This document shows positions 54,047-63,629 of a DNA stretch of 64,000 nt, one piece after another. The DNA is taken from the NCBI RefSeq assembly GCF_900098745.1, contig NZ_FQTT01000012.1, positions 187,413-251,412 on the forward strand, in the 5' to 3' direction. A program made the position numbers and the translations under genes. The DNA comes from Actinomyces glycerinitolerans (GTDB lineage Bacteria > Actinomycetota > Actinomycetes > Actinomycetales > Actinomycetaceae). The notes under the pieces are model-generated. The model worked only from the letters and a program-made list of their open reading frames with translations, made no database searches and had not been told where the DNA came from. The stretch's first letter is position 1, and each line of letters opens with the position of its first letter.

Positions 54047-54670
54047 ATGATCTCGTCACTGCGCGGAACCGTCCTCGAGGTCTCCCTCGCCGCCGCGACC
54101 ATCGAGGTCGGCGGCGTCGGCATGTCCTTCCAGGCCACGCCCGCCACCCTGGCGGGGCTACGCGTCGGCGAGGAGGGCTTCGTCCACACCGAACTGATCG
54201 TGCGGGAGGACGCCCTGACCCTGTACGGCTTCGCCGACGCCGACGAACGCCGCTGCTTCCAGGTACTGCTCGGGGCCAAGGGTGTAGGGGCCAAACTCGC
54301 ACTGGCGATCCTGGCGGTGCACACGCCCGACGCGCTGCGCCGCGCCGTCGCCGGCGAGGACGTGGCTGCCCTCAAGCGCGTACCGGGCCTGGGCCCCAAA
54401 GGCGCCCAGCGGATCATCATCGACGTCGCCGACAAGCTCGGCCCGCCCACCGGCACGGCACCGGAGCCCGCGCCGACGGCACCCGCCGGCGAACCCAACC
54501 CCGACGTCGTCGCCGCCCTGATCCAACTGGGCTGGAACGAGACCGTCGCCACCCGCGCCGTCGCCGCCGTCGAGGCCGCTCACGCGGAAACCGAGCCGGA
54601 CGCGCCGCTGCCGGTGCCGGAACTGCTGCGCGCCGCCCTGCGGCAACTGGGAGGAGGAGCCCGTGGCTGA
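54047..54670 (+). CDS. ruvA: Holliday junction branch migration subunit RuvA
   Basis: 207 residues. OB-fold domain ([13 protein letters not shown]), two helix-hairpin-helix motifs ([19 protein letters not shown] and [17 protein letters not shown]) and a C-terminal domain III. It binds the junction and loads RuvB. ATG 54047 has AAGGAG at 54031 (10 bases spacing); an in-frame start at 54011 is less likely. It overlaps ruvB by 8 bases. Confidence 0.96.
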   Translation: MISSLRGTVLEVSLAAATIEVGGVGMSFQATPATLAGLRVGEEGFVHTELIVREDALTLYGFADADERRCFQVLLGAKGVGAKLALAILAVHTPDALRRAVAGEDVAALKRVPGLGPKGAQRIIIDVADKLGPPTGTAPEPAPTAPAGEPNPDVVAALIQLGWNETVATRAVAAVEAAHAETEPDAPLPVPELLRAALRQLGGGARG

Positions 54671-55718
54671 CTACCCCGCTGCCAGTGCCGTCCCGGAAGG
54701 GGGCGGCCGCATGGTCGGTGGCGGCGCCGACGACGCCGAACGCGCCGCCGAGGCCGCCCTGCGCCCCAAGCGCCTGGAGGACTTCGTCGGCCAGCAGGTG
54801 GTGCGCGGCCAGCTCTCCGTGGTGCTGCGCGCCGCCCTGGCCCGCGGCGCCGTACCCGACCACGTGCTGCTGTCCGGCCCGCCCGGCCTGGGCAAGACCA
54901 CCCTGGCGATGATCATCGCCAACGAGGTGGATGGCGCCCTGCGCATCACCTCCGGCCCCGCCATCCAACATGCCGGAGACCTCGCCGCCATCCTGTCCTC
55001 CCTGGAGGAGGGGGATGTGCTGTTCATCGACGAGATCCACCGGCTCGCCCGCACCGCCGAGGAGATGCTCTATCTGGCGATGGAGGACTACCGGGTCGAC
55101 GTGGTGGTCGGCAAGGGGCCGGGAGCGACCTCCATCCCACTGACCCTGCCGCCGTTTACCGTTGTCGGTGCCACCACCCGCGCCGGCCTGCTGCCCGCCC
55201 CGCTGCGCGACCGCTTCGGTTTCACCGGCCACCTCGACTACTACGGGCCGGGCGACCTGACCCGCATCGTCACCCGCTCCGCCGGCCTGTTGGGAGTGAG
55301 CATTGACGCCGATGCCGCCGGTGAGCTCGCCCGCCGCTCCCGCGGCACCCCCCGCATCGCCAACCGGCTACTGCGCCGCGTGCAGGACTGGGCGCAGGTG
55401 CACGGCACGCCCGGACAGCTGGACTTGGACGCCACCCGCGGGGCGCTAGAGGTGTTCGAGGTCGACGAGCTGGGCCTGGACCGGCTGGACCGCTCGGTGC
55501 TGGAGACCCTGTGTACTCGCTTCGCGGGCGTGCCCGTGGGGCTGGCCACGCTGGCCGTGAGCGTGGGGGAGGAGCCGGAGACGATCGAGACGGTTGCCGA
55601 GCCCTACCTGTTCCGCGAGGGGCTGCTCGTGCGCACTCCGCGCGGCCGCATGGCCACGCCCGCCGCCTACACGCACCTGGGCCTGCGCCCGCCCGAAGAC
55701 GGCGCCCTATTCACCTAA
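54663..55718 (+). CDS. ruvB: Holliday junction branch migration ATPase RuvB
   Basis: 351 residues, normal length. AAA+ motor: Walker [11 protein letters not shown] (71-80), Walker [10 protein letters not shown], sensor 1 VGATTRAG, and a winged-helix C-terminus ([18 protein letters not shown]). GTG start at 54663 lies within the ruvA end, with a GGAGGAG nearby. About 20 extra residues precede the conserved LRPKRLEDF. Confidence 0.97.
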   Translation: MADYPAASAVPEGGGRMVGGGADDAERAAEAALRPKRLEDFVGQQVVRGQLSVVLRAALARGAVPDHVLLSGPPGLGKTTLAMIIANEVDGALRITSGPAIQHAGDLAAILSSLEEGDVLFIDEIHRLARTAEEMLYLAMEDYRVDVVVGKGPGATSIPLTLPPFTVVGATTRAGLLPAPLRDRFGFTGHLDYYGPGDLTRIVTRSAGLLGVSIDADAAGELARRSRGTPRIANRLLRRVQDWAQVHGTPGQLDLDATRGALEVFEVDELGLDRLDRSVLETLCTRFAGVPVGLATLAVSVGEEPETIETVAEPYLFREGLLVRTPRGRMATPAAYTHLGLRPPEDGALFT

Positions 55719-55885
55719 ACACCACTTGAATGGGCACCTAAAGGCCCCGCGTAGGCACGGATAAGGGGCGCGTGTCACACCGGCGCACCCCTAACGTCCG
55801 GGCAGGCACCGCCCCCGGTGGCCTAGACTCGCACACGCCCGACGCCGAGGCGACGACGGGATTCCTCACGAACGGAGTCATCACG

Positions 55886-56299
55886 ATGGACCCCATGCTG
55901 CTAATGCTGATCATCATGCTGCTGGCCTTCTGGCTCATGTCCAGATTCGCCCGCAAGCAGCAGCAGCGAATGGTGGACGAGCAGAACCGGCGCACCGAGG
56001 AAGCACTCGTTCCCGGAACCTGGGTGCGGACCCGCGCCGGTTTCTACGGCACCGTTGTCGAGATCGATGGCGACGTTGTCACTCTGGCCACCCCACTGGG
56101 GGACGAGTCACTGTGGAACAAGAGCGCGATCGTCGGTGCCGAGGAGCCGCCCTTCGCGTCCGCGGAGGATGAGGATGCGGTTGCCGAGGAGGCATCTGAC
56201 ACCGTTGTCCCCGCGAACCCGGATGCTGCGCACGGCGAAGACGCAGGCGCCGCGGACGAGTCCCCCGAGGAGCCGGCCGAGACACAGCCCCAGGCCTGA
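55886..56299 (+). CDS. yajC: Sec translocase accessory protein YajC
   Basis: 137 residues. One N-terminal transmembrane helix (MLLMLIIMLLAFWLMSRF), then RKQQQRMVDEQNRRTEEALVPG (shorter pieces) and a small beta domain (GFYGTVVEIDGDVVTL). The C-terminal 50 residues are acidic and Ala/Glu/Pro-rich. It works with SecDF, encoded directly downstream. A -10-like TAGACT is at 55824, upstream of the ATG at 55886. Confidence 0.93.
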   Translation: MDPMLLMLIIMLLAFWLMSRFARKQQQRMVDEQNRRTEEALVPGTWVRTRAGFYGTVVEIDGDVVTLATPLGDESLWNKSAIVGAEEPPFASAEDEDAVAEEASDTVVPANPDAAHGEDAGAADESPEEPAETQPQA

Positions 56300-56366
56300 G
56301 ACCAACACGCGCCAACGCCCCACGACGGCGGAGGCACCGACCGCCCTTCCCGAGGAGAGGACCCAA

Positions 56367-58301
56367 GTGTCCACCAAAAAACTCAAGCATCCGGGCCGGC
56401 GCCTGCTGGTGGCGCTCCTGGTTATTGTGCTGGGCTACGTGGCCCTGGCGGTCGGTACGGCCACCGGGCGCACCCAGATGACTCCGGGGCTGGCCCTGGA
56501 CCTGGAGGGCGGCACCCAGATCATCCTCACACCCACCACCTCCGACGGCTCGGAGATCACCGACGAGGACATCGAACAGGCCATTGAGATCATCCGCCAG
56601 CGCGTGGACGCCACCGGCGTCTCCGAGGCACAGATTTCCCGCCAGGGCGGCAACAACATCATGGTCTCCCTGCCCGGCACGCCCAGCGAGGACACGCTGG
56701 ACCTGGTACGCACCTCCGCGGTGCTGTACTTCCGCCCGGTGATCCGAATCCTGCAGATGAACGCAGCGGCTTATGCAGACATGCAGAACGAGTACGCCGA
56801 CTCCGTTGCCTCCGCGGCCGCGACCGACGGCGCCACGGAAACGGGCGTGGAATCGGGTACAGGTACAGACGGCACAGAAGAGGGTACAGAGACTGACGGG
56901 GATGCAGCTTCCGCTGACGCCACGCTTGCCCCGGTAACCGCCGAGGAGATGGCCACCAGCCTGGCGGACGTCAACGGCGACGGCACCATCTCCTCCGATC
57001 CGCTGGAGTCCACCAGCGACGACAACTCCTCGGACGCCTGGATCTCCGAACAGCTGATCTACGACGCCTACATGACCGACTGCACCTCCGAGGACGCCCT
57101 GTCCGGCGAGGCCCAGGACCCTGACGCCGCGGTCATCTCCTGCGCCCGGAACGGCAGCGGCACCATCTACATCCTTGGCCCGGCGGAGATCGCCGGCACC
57201 AACATCGCAGCGGCCTCCTCCGGTCTGGAGACCACGAGCCAGGGCACCACCACCAACAACTGGGTGGTCAACCTGGAATTCGACTCCGAGGGCAGCGACC
57301 TGTTCGCCGAGGTTTCAAGGCGACTAATCGCCTACCGCGATGCGGCCGCCGCCGCCTCCGACGCCACCTCCACCGATTCCCAGAAGGCCGAGTTCGCCAT
57401 CGTGCTCGACGGGCTGACGATCATGGCCTCCGGCTTCAACGACACCGTCACCACCGCAATCACCGACGGTCGCGTGCAGATCTCCGGCGACTTCACCCAG
57501 TCCGAGGCGAACACCCTGGCCAACCAGTTGTCCTTCGGCTCCTTGCCGCTGTCCTTCACCGTGCAGTCCGAGCAGCACATCTCCGCCACCCTGGGAACCG
57601 AGCAGCTGCGCAACGGACTGATCGCGGGGCTGATCGGCTTCGCCCTGATCGTGGTGTACCTGGCCTGGCAGTACCGGGGCCTGGGGGTGGTGGCAGTCGC
57701 CTCACTGCTGATGGCCGCCGCCGGCACCTACCTGGTGATCGCCCTGCTGAGCTGGCTGATGGGCTACCGCCTGTCACTGGCGGGCGTGGCCGGACTGATC
57801 ATCGCCATCGGCATCACCATGGACTCCTTCATCGTCTACTTCGAACGCGTGCGCGACGAGGTGCGCAATGGGCGCACGCTGGTGGTGGCCGTGGACGAGG
57901 GCTGGCGACACGCCCGCCGCACGATCATCGTGTCCGACTCGGTGAACCTGCTGGCCGCCGTGGTGCTGTACTTCCTGGCGGTCGGCGGCGTGCAGGGATT
58001 CGCCTTCACCCTCGGGGTGACCACCGTCGTCGACCTGGCGGTCATCATTCTGTTCACCCACCCCATGCTGGTGTGGATCCTGCGGTTCCGCTTCTTCGGG
58101 GAGGGGCACCGCTGGTCCGGACTGGACCCTGAGCACCTGGGCGCCCGCTCTGGCGCCGTCTACCGGGGTGGGGCGGCAGCGAGTGCGGTCGGCGCGGGCG
58201 GCTCCCTGGCCCGCCGTCGGGCTGAGGCGCGCCGTGCCAGAGAGCAGGCCGACGCCGTCGAAGCCGAAGACGCGAGCGGAAAGGATGATGAGCAGGCATG
58301 A
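56367..58301 (+). CDS. secD: Protein translocase subunit SecD
   Basis: 644 residues. One N-terminal helix, a periplasm-side domain (GLALDLEGGTQIIL, IRQRVDATGVSEAQI), and five C-terminal helices with the export domain motif (GVAGLIIAIGITMDSFIVY). It drives late steps of protein export with the proton gradient. The external region contains an acidic Thr/Gly/Asp insert of low complexity at about 148-190. GTG 56367 follows GAGGAGAGG. It overlaps secF (ATGA). Confidence 0.95.
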   Translation: MSTKKLKHPGRRLLVALLVIVLGYVALAVGTATGRTQMTPGLALDLEGGTQIILTPTTSDGSEITDEDIEQAIEIIRQRVDATGVSEAQISRQGGNNIMVSLPGTPSEDTLDLVRTSAVLYFRPVIRILQMNAAAYADMQNEYADSVASAAATDGATETGVESGTGTDGTEEGTETDGDAASADATLAPVTAEEMATSLADVNGDGTISSDPLESTSDDNSSDAWISEQLIYDAYMTDCTSEDALSGEAQDPDAAVISCARNGSGTIYILGPAEIAGTNIAAASSGLETTSQGTTTNNWVVNLEFDSEGSDLFAEVSRRLIAYRDAAAAASDATSTDSQKAEFAIVLDGLTIMASGFNDTVTTAITDGRVQISGDFTQSEANTLANQLSFGSLPLSFTVQSEQHISATLGTEQLRNGLIAGLIGFALIVVYLAWQYRGLGVVAVASLLMAAAGTYLVIALLSWLMGYRLSLAGVAGLIIAIGITMDSFIVYFERVRDEVRNGRTLVVAVDEGWRHARRTIIVSDSVNLLAAVVLYFLAVGGVQGFAFTLGVTTVVDLAVIILFTHPMLVWILRFRFFGEGHRWSGLDPEHLGARSGAVYRGGAAASAVGAGGSLARRRAEARRAREQADAVEAEDASGKDDEQA

Positions 58302-59401
58302 AGTCCCTCGCCCAGCTCGGTAACGAGCTCTATTCCGGCACCACCTCCTTCCCCTTCATCGGCAGGCGCCGCCTGTGGTATGCGATCGCCGGCGTCGTGG
58401 TGGCGGCGTCCATCGTGCTGCTGGCCACCGTCGGGCTGACCCCCGGCATCGACTTCCGCGGCGGCTCGGAAGTCACCATCACCGCGCTGGCCGAGCCCGA
58501 CGTGGGCCCAGCCAATGATGTGCTGGCCGAGCAGGGGCTGTCCTCCGGTGCGTCGGTGACCACCGTGGGCTCCTCGTCCGTGCGGGTGCAGACCAACGAA
58601 CTGAGCAACACCGAGCTGACCGGACTGTCCACCGCCCTCGCGGAGGCGTATGACGTCACCGACGCCGACGTGTCCGCCACCACCATCGGCCCCACCTGGT
58701 CGGCGGACGTGACCAATAAGGGCATCCGCGGACTGGTCATCTTCTTCGCGCTGGTAGGAGCCCTCATCTGGGCATACTTCCGTACCTGGAAGATGGCGGT
58801 GGCCGCGCTACTGGCCCTGTGCCACGACATCCTGATCACCGTGGGCGTGTATGCCGCCAGTGGCTTCGAGGTCACTCCGGCAACGATCATCGGTGTGCTG
58901 ACCATCCTCGGCTACTCCCTGTATGACACGGTGGTCGTCTTCGACAAGGTCCGGGAGAACACCGACGGCTTCGAGACCCAGACCCGCTCCACCTATGGTG
59001 AATTGGCCAACCTGGCGGTCAACCAGTCGTTGATCCGCTCCATCAACACCTCCGTGGTCGGCGTGCTGCCGGTGGCCTCCCTGCTGGTGGTGGGCGCGTT
59101 CATCCTGGGCGCCGGCACCCTGCGCGACATCGCCCTGACCCTGTTCATCGGCATGATCGCCGGCACCATCTCCTCGCTGTTCCTGGCCACGCCGCTGCTG
59201 GTGGACCTGCGCAGCCGCGAGCCGGCCGTCAAGGAGCAGGCGGCCCGGGTCGCCCGCGCCCGCGGGGAGCGCCTGGCCGCCGCCGGAGACGACCCGGAGG
59301 CACTGGCCGCCATTGCCGCCACGCCCGCAGCCTCCCCCGTCATCCCCGGACACCATCTCGGAATCTCCGCCCAGCCCAAGAGGAAGAAGAAGCGGTCATG
59401 A
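58298..59401 (+). CDS. secF: Protein translocase subunit SecF
   Basis: 367 residues. Six transmembrane helices; the conserved TPGIDFRGGSEVTI, WKMAVAALLALCHDILITVG and GYSLYDTVVVFDKVREN are visible. It pairs with SecD. It overlaps secD upstream and apt downstream by 4 bases each. The basic C-terminus ends PKRKKKRS. Confidence 0.96.
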   Translation: MKSLAQLGNELYSGTTSFPFIGRRRLWYAIAGVVVAASIVLLATVGLTPGIDFRGGSEVTITALAEPDVGPANDVLAEQGLSSGASVTTVGSSSVRVQTNELSNTELTGLSTALAEAYDVTDADVSATTIGPTWSADVTNKGIRGLVIFFALVGALIWAYFRTWKMAVAALLALCHDILITVGVYAASGFEVTPATIIGVLTILGYSLYDTVVVFDKVRENTDGFETQTRSTYGELANLAVNQSLIRSINTSVVGVLPVASLLVVGAFILGAGTLRDIALTLFIGMIAGTISSLFLATPLLVDLRSREPAVKEQAARVARARGERLAAAGDDPEALAAIAATPAASPVIPGHHLGISAQPKRKKKRS

Positions 59402-59952
59402 CCATCTCACCCGCCCTCCCGAAGGAACTCACGCAGCTTGTCCTGGATAACCTCCGGGAGATCCCGGACTTCCCCGAGCCCGGCGTGCTGTTCCGCGACA
59501 TCACTCCGCTACTGTCCAACGGGGAGGCCTTCGCCAACCTGATCGATGGCCTGGCGGCTCATTACCGGGGCCATATCGACGCCGTCGCCGGACTGGAGTC
59601 GCGCGGCTTCATCCTGGCCGCTCCACTGGCCGTGCACCTGGGCATCGGCATGGTGATCGTGCGCAAGGCCGGCAAGCTGCCCGGCCCGGTGCTGGGTGTG
59701 GACTACGAGCTCGAGTACGGCACCGCCCGCATGGAGCTGCGGCCCGAGACCGTGGAGGAGGGCTCACGCGTCCTCGTGATCGACGACGTGCTGGCAACCG
59801 GGGGTACCGCGGCCGCATCGATCGACCTGCTCGAGCAGGCCGGTGCGAAGGTCGAGTCGATCTGCATGCTGCTGGAGCTGGCCGGGCTGGGTGGACGCGA
59901 GAAGCTCGCCGGCCGGGACATCGACTCCGTCGTCGTCTTCGAATCCGCCTGA
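59398..59952 (+). CDS. apt: Adenine phosphoribosyltransferase
   Basis: 184 residues. Salvages adenine to AMP with PRPP. Conserved FPEPGVLFRDITPLL, GLESRGFILAAPLA and the PRPP loop VLVIDDVLATGGT. It overlaps secF by 4 bases and is followed after 49 bases by the rel gene, a pairing usual in actinobacteria. Confidence 0.96.
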   Translation: MTISPALPKELTQLVLDNLREIPDFPEPGVLFRDITPLLSNGEAFANLIDGLAAHYRGHIDAVAGLESRGFILAAPLAVHLGIGMVIVRKAGKLPGPVLGVDYELEYGTARMELRPETVEEGSRVLVIDDVLATGGTAAASIDLLEQAGAKVESICMLLELAGLGGREKLAGRDIDSVVVFESA

Positions 59953-59989
59953 CCTGGCGCCGGGCGGCATAAAACACCGCTGACCCGGC

Positions 59990-59995
59990 TATGAT
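59990..59995 (+). promoter_or_regulatory. -10 element for leaderless rel
   Basis: TATGAT sits 6 bases before the ATG of rel (60002) and no Shine-Dalgarno sequence is present, so transcription probably begins at the start codon. No clear -35. Confidence 0.5.
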
Positions 59996-60001
59996 CCGGG
60001 T

Positions 60002-62365
60002 ATGACGACGGACACGCGCAATGGGACCGGCACCGCCGATGAGACGGTGGTGCCGGGGTCGCGTGTGCGCAGTCGCCTGGCCTGGTTCGGGGCGCGCGGC
60101 CACTCCACCCCACCGGCCATTGAGCCACTCATGCGGGCGCTGCGCGCCAACCACCCGAAGGCGGACACCAGCCTGATCGTGCGCGCCTACCGGGTTGCGG
60201 AGAAGGCGCACGCCGGGCAGGTGCGCAAGTCCGGGGAGCCGTACATCACCCACCCGGTGGCCGTGGCCACCATCCTGGCCGAACTGGGCATGACCCCGCA
60301 GACTCTCGCCGCGGCACTGCTGCATGACACGGTGGAGGACACGGACTACACCCTGGAGCGGCTGCGCGCCGACTTCGGTGACGAGATCGCGCTGCTCGTG
60401 GACGGCGTCACCAAACTGGACAAGGTCCAGTACGGGGACGCCGCTCAGGCGGAGACCGTGCGCAAAATGATCGTGGCCATGTCCAAGGACATCCGGGTGC
60501 TGGTGATCAAGCTGGGCGACCGGCTGCACAACGCCCGCACCTGGAAGTACGTGCCGGAGGAGACCGCCGCCCGCAAGGCCAAGGAGACCCTGGAGATTTA
60601 TGCGCCCCTGGCCCACCGGTTGGGGATGAACACCATTAAGTGGGAGCTGGAGGACCGCTCGTTCAAGGCCCTGTACCCCGGCGTGTATGACGAGATCGAG
60701 CGGCTGGTGGCCGAGCGTGCTCCCGCCCGCGAGGAGTACCTGCGGCAGGTGCGCCTGCAGATCGAGGAGGACCTGCGGGTCAACAAGATCAAGGGCATCG
60801 TCACCGGCCGGCCCAAGCACTATTACTCGATCTACCAGAAGATGATCGTGCGCGGGAAGGACTTCGACGACATCTACGACCTGGTGGCGGTGCGCGTAAT
60901 CGTCGATACCGTCCAGGACTGCTATGCGGTGCTCGGCGCGCTGCACTCGCGTTGGACCCCCATGTCCGGCCGGTTCAAGGACTATATCGCCGTCCCCAAG
61001 TTCAATCTCTACCAGTCGCTGCACACCACTGTGATCGGTCCGGGCCGCAAGCCGGTAGAGATTCAGATCCGCACCCACGAGATGCACCGCATGGCCGAGT
61101 ACGGGGTGGCGGCGCACTGGAAGTACAAGGAGGATCCCAACGCCACCGGCCCCAGTCCCCTGGGGGGTGCCCCCGGTGATTCCGACGCCGGTGAACTCGG
61201 CTGGCTGCGGCAACTGGTCGACTGGCAGAAGGAGACTCAGGACCCCGCCGAGTTCCTGGACTCCCTGCGTTATGAAATGTCCGGCGGGCAGGTGTACGTG
61301 TTCACCCCCAAGGGGGACGTGCTGGCACTGCCGAGTGAGTCGACGCCCGTTGACTTCGCCTATGCCGTGCACACCGAGGTGGGGCACCGCACCGTCGGCG
61401 CCCGCGTCAACGGTCGACTGGTGCCGCTGGACACCAAGCTGGAGAACGGCGACACGGTGGAGGTCTTCACCTCCAAGGCGCAGGGCGCCGGCCCCAGCCG
61501 CGACTGGCTGAACTTCGTGGGCTCCACCCGCGCCCGCAACAAGATCAAGTCTTGGTTCTCCAAGGAGCGGCGCGAAGAGGCGATCGAGGACGGCAAGAAC
61601 GCCATCGCCCGCGCCATGCGCAAGAAGGATCTGCCCATCCAGCGGCTCATGAGCCACGACTCGCTGATGAACGTCGCCGAGACGCTCAACAAGCAGGACA
61701 TCGACGGCCTGTATGCGGCGGTGGGCGAGGGGCATATCTCCGCCCAGCACGTCGTCGACACGTTGGTCGCGTCTGTCGGTGGGGAGGCCGGCGCGGAGGA
61801 GACCCTGGCGGAGGGGGTGCTGCCCACCCGGGCGGCACCCACCGGGAAGCGGGCCCTCTCCGCCGGTGACCCCGGCGTCGTCGTCGAGGGCATGAACGAG
61901 GGCGACATGCTCGTCAAACTGGCGCGGTGCTGCACCCCCATGCCCGGGGATGAGATCGTTGGTTTCGTCACCCGCGGCTCCGGTCTGTCGGTACACCGCG
62001 CCGACTGCCAGAACGTTGAGCAGCTGCGGCAGCAGCCCGAGCGCCTGCTCAAGGTCCACTGGGCCGAGCACGCCCAGAGCGCCTACCTGGTGCAGCTGGA
62101 GGTGGAGTCCCTGGACCGTGGCGGCCTGCTGGCGGACATCACCCGCGTCCTGGCCGACAATCACGTCAACATGATCAGTGCCAACGTGAGCACTTCCCGG
62201 GACCGGGTGGTGGTGGGCCGGTTCGTGGTCGAGCTGGCGGAGGCCAGCCACCTCGACCACACCTTGGCCTCCCTGCGGCGCATCGACGGCGTGTTCGAGG
62301 CGCGGCGGCTGACTTCCTCCACCAATCGGCACCAGCACGAGCGCCCGGCTCAGGCCGACGCCTGA
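60002..62365 (+). CDS. rel: Bifunctional (p)ppGpp synthetase/hydrolase
   Basis: 787 residues, full length. HD hydrolase domain (LLHDTVEDTDY, His108-Asp109, and GEPYITHPVAVA), synthetase domain (DYIAVPKFNLYQSLHTTV), TGS domain (VYVFTPKGDVLALP) and C-terminal zinc-finger/ACT region (RCCTPMPGDEIVGFVTRG). Makes and degrades the stringent-response alarmones. It appears leaderless with an adjacent -10. It converges on the AbiEi-like gene with a 2-base gap. Confidence 0.96.
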   Translation: MTTDTRNGTGTADETVVPGSRVRSRLAWFGARGHSTPPAIEPLMRALRANHPKADTSLIVRAYRVAEKAHAGQVRKSGEPYITHPVAVATILAELGMTPQTLAAALLHDTVEDTDYTLERLRADFGDEIALLVDGVTKLDKVQYGDAAQAETVRKMIVAMSKDIRVLVIKLGDRLHNARTWKYVPEETAARKAKETLEIYAPLAHRLGMNTIKWELEDRSFKALYPGVYDEIERLVAERAPAREEYLRQVRLQIEEDLRVNKIKGIVTGRPKHYYSIYQKMIVRGKDFDDIYDLVAVRVIVDTVQDCYAVLGALHSRWTPMSGRFKDYIAVPKFNLYQSLHTTVIGPGRKPVEIQIRTHEMHRMAEYGVAAHWKYKEDPNATGPSPLGGAPGDSDAGELGWLRQLVDWQKETQDPAEFLDSLRYEMSGGQVYVFTPKGDVLALPSESTPVDFAYAVHTEVGHRTVGARVNGRLVPLDTKLENGDTVEVFTSKAQGAGPSRDWLNFVGSTRARNKIKSWFSKERREEAIEDGKNAIARAMRKKDLPIQRLMSHDSLMNVAETLNKQDIDGLYAAVGEGHISAQHVVDTLVASVGGEAGAEETLAEGVLPTRAAPTGKRALSAGDPGVVVEGMNEGDMLVKLARCCTPMPGDEIVGFVTRGSGLSVHRADCQNVEQLRQQPERLLKVHWAEHAQSAYLVQLEVESLDRGGLLADITRVLADNHVNMISANVSTSRDRVVVGRFVVELAEASHLDHTLASLRRIDGVFEARRLTSSTNRHQHERPAQADA

Positions 62366-62367
62366 AC

Positions 62368-62991
62368 TCAGTCCGGCACAATCGGCGCGTACAGTTCGTC
62401 GATCAGTCGGCGGGCTCGCCGCAGGCCCCGCATGCCGCCGCCGCGGCGGGCCAGCAGCGCCGGCTCCAGGTCGCGGCGGGTCAGCCCGGCGCGGCGGGCA
62501 CGCAGCACCGCATCGACGGCCACCGCGGGTGGCGCAGTGCGCGCCAGGTCGACGACCGTCCGGGGGAGCCGTAGACAGATCACCCCTTCCAGGGTGACGA
62601 CGTCGGCTGGGGGCGCGTTGCGCACAAGTTCTGGTCCTGCGGGTACCTGCCCGCCGGTGTGCACCCACAGGGCGGTGCGCCCGGCCACCACCCGGTTGGC
62701 CGGTAGCCGCGGCGCGAGTGCGGCGGCGCGGGCGGCCGGGTTGCCGAGCAGGTCCGCCGGCACCGCTTGCCCGTACACGTCCACCAACACCCGCTCATCC
62801 AGACCGTGGCAGCGCAGCAGCGCCAACTCCTGCATGGGCAGGACATCCATAATCGGCTCGACGGGGCCGTGCAGCAGGCGCGCCAGCACCGCCCGGGCGG
62901 GAACCGTGCGGGTCCGGGCCCCCGGGGCGAAGTCGACCAGCGGCTCCGGCGACGACGACGGAGCCGGGGGAGTGGAAGGGGCCGTGGGCAT
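62368..62991 (-). CDS. AbiEi-like antitoxin-fold orphan protein
   Basis: 207 residues. The C-terminal half (LPRTVVDLARTAPPAVAVDAVLRARRAG, in pieces, and RRDLEPALLARRGG...RRARRLIDEL) resembles the C-terminal domain of type IV AbiEi antitoxin-like actinobacterial proteins. Their usual DUF559-type end is missing and no AbiEii toxin gene is adjacent. ATG 62991 is chosen, with AAGGA upstream; an in-frame start at 63102 adds 37 residues. Function unknown, antitoxin role doubtful. Confidence 0.6.
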   Translation of the reverse strand: MPTAPSTPPAPSSSPEPLVDFAPGARTRTVPARAVLARLLHGPVEPIMDVLPMQELALLRCHGLDERVLVDVYGQAVPADLLGNPAARAAALAPRLPANRVVAGRTALWVHTGGQVPAGPELVRNAPPADVVTLEGVICLRLPRTVVDLARTAPPAVAVDAVLRARRAGLTRRDLEPALLARRGGGMRGLRRARRLIDELYAPIVPD

Positions 62992-63272
62992 GGCCTCATC
63001 CTTCCTGGGCGCGGGCGCCGGCACCAGTGCCCGACGGCTGCCTGTGGAAAACCTCGCTACAGCCAGGGTCGCCGGCACGGTCGCTCGCGACAGCACGAGC
63101 ATTGTCCCAGCCGGCGCGGGAACAGATCGGTCTACGGACGCTTTGCCGAGTTATGGCGGTGTGGAAACTTTTTGGAGTCGGTCATGTTCCGTACAGCGCA
63201 CTGGTGGCGTGTGGAGTGTGGCTGTGTTTGGTTACCCGGGTCCTGCCCGGGGGAAGGGGCCCTGAGCTAGTC

Positions 63273-63629
63273 ATGTCATACAACTCCTACGCAGACGCAA
63301 GCGCTGACGGCGATGACGACGACGGTTCGTCAGATCTGGCGGAGAACCTGAAGAAGCAGGCGATTGAGGAGGTCATGGGCCGGGCGGGGACCGTGCGGGA
63401 GGGTCTTGCGAATGATCCGCAGGTTCTGGCTTCGGCGTTGGTTGTGGGCGCCGTCGTGGCCGCGGGTGGCATACCGTCTTCTTCCTATGGCGCCGCGGGC
63501 GGTTTGAGCGCGTTTAGGTCGTGTTGTGTAAGTCGTTTGTGGTGGTGGGGCGGTGCTGGCGATGTGGGTGGTGGTCTGGTGGCGGATGGTGAGTTGGTCG
63601 TGTCTGGTGGCTGTGGGGCCCGAGTTTGA
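63273..63629 (+). pseudogene. Small hypothetical gene, apparently interrupted by a repeat
   Basis: The frame codes MSYNSYADASADGDDDD, an acidic leader, then SDLAENLKKQAIEEVMGRAG and a hydrophobic stretch ALVVGAVVAAGG. Reading up to about 63515 looks like real coding sequence. At 63516 it enters the repeat element and the rest (Trp/Gly-rich) is not coding-like. So it was probably truncated when the element arrived. No known family is recognised; only one weak start signal is seen. Confidence 0.4.

Noticed and set aside
59609-62668. Open frame of 1,019 codons opposite rel
   Set aside because: An antisense shadow produced by GC-rich third positions. Its product is low-complexity His/Val/Gly/Ala-rich and the opposite strand codes a complete RelA/SpoT protein.
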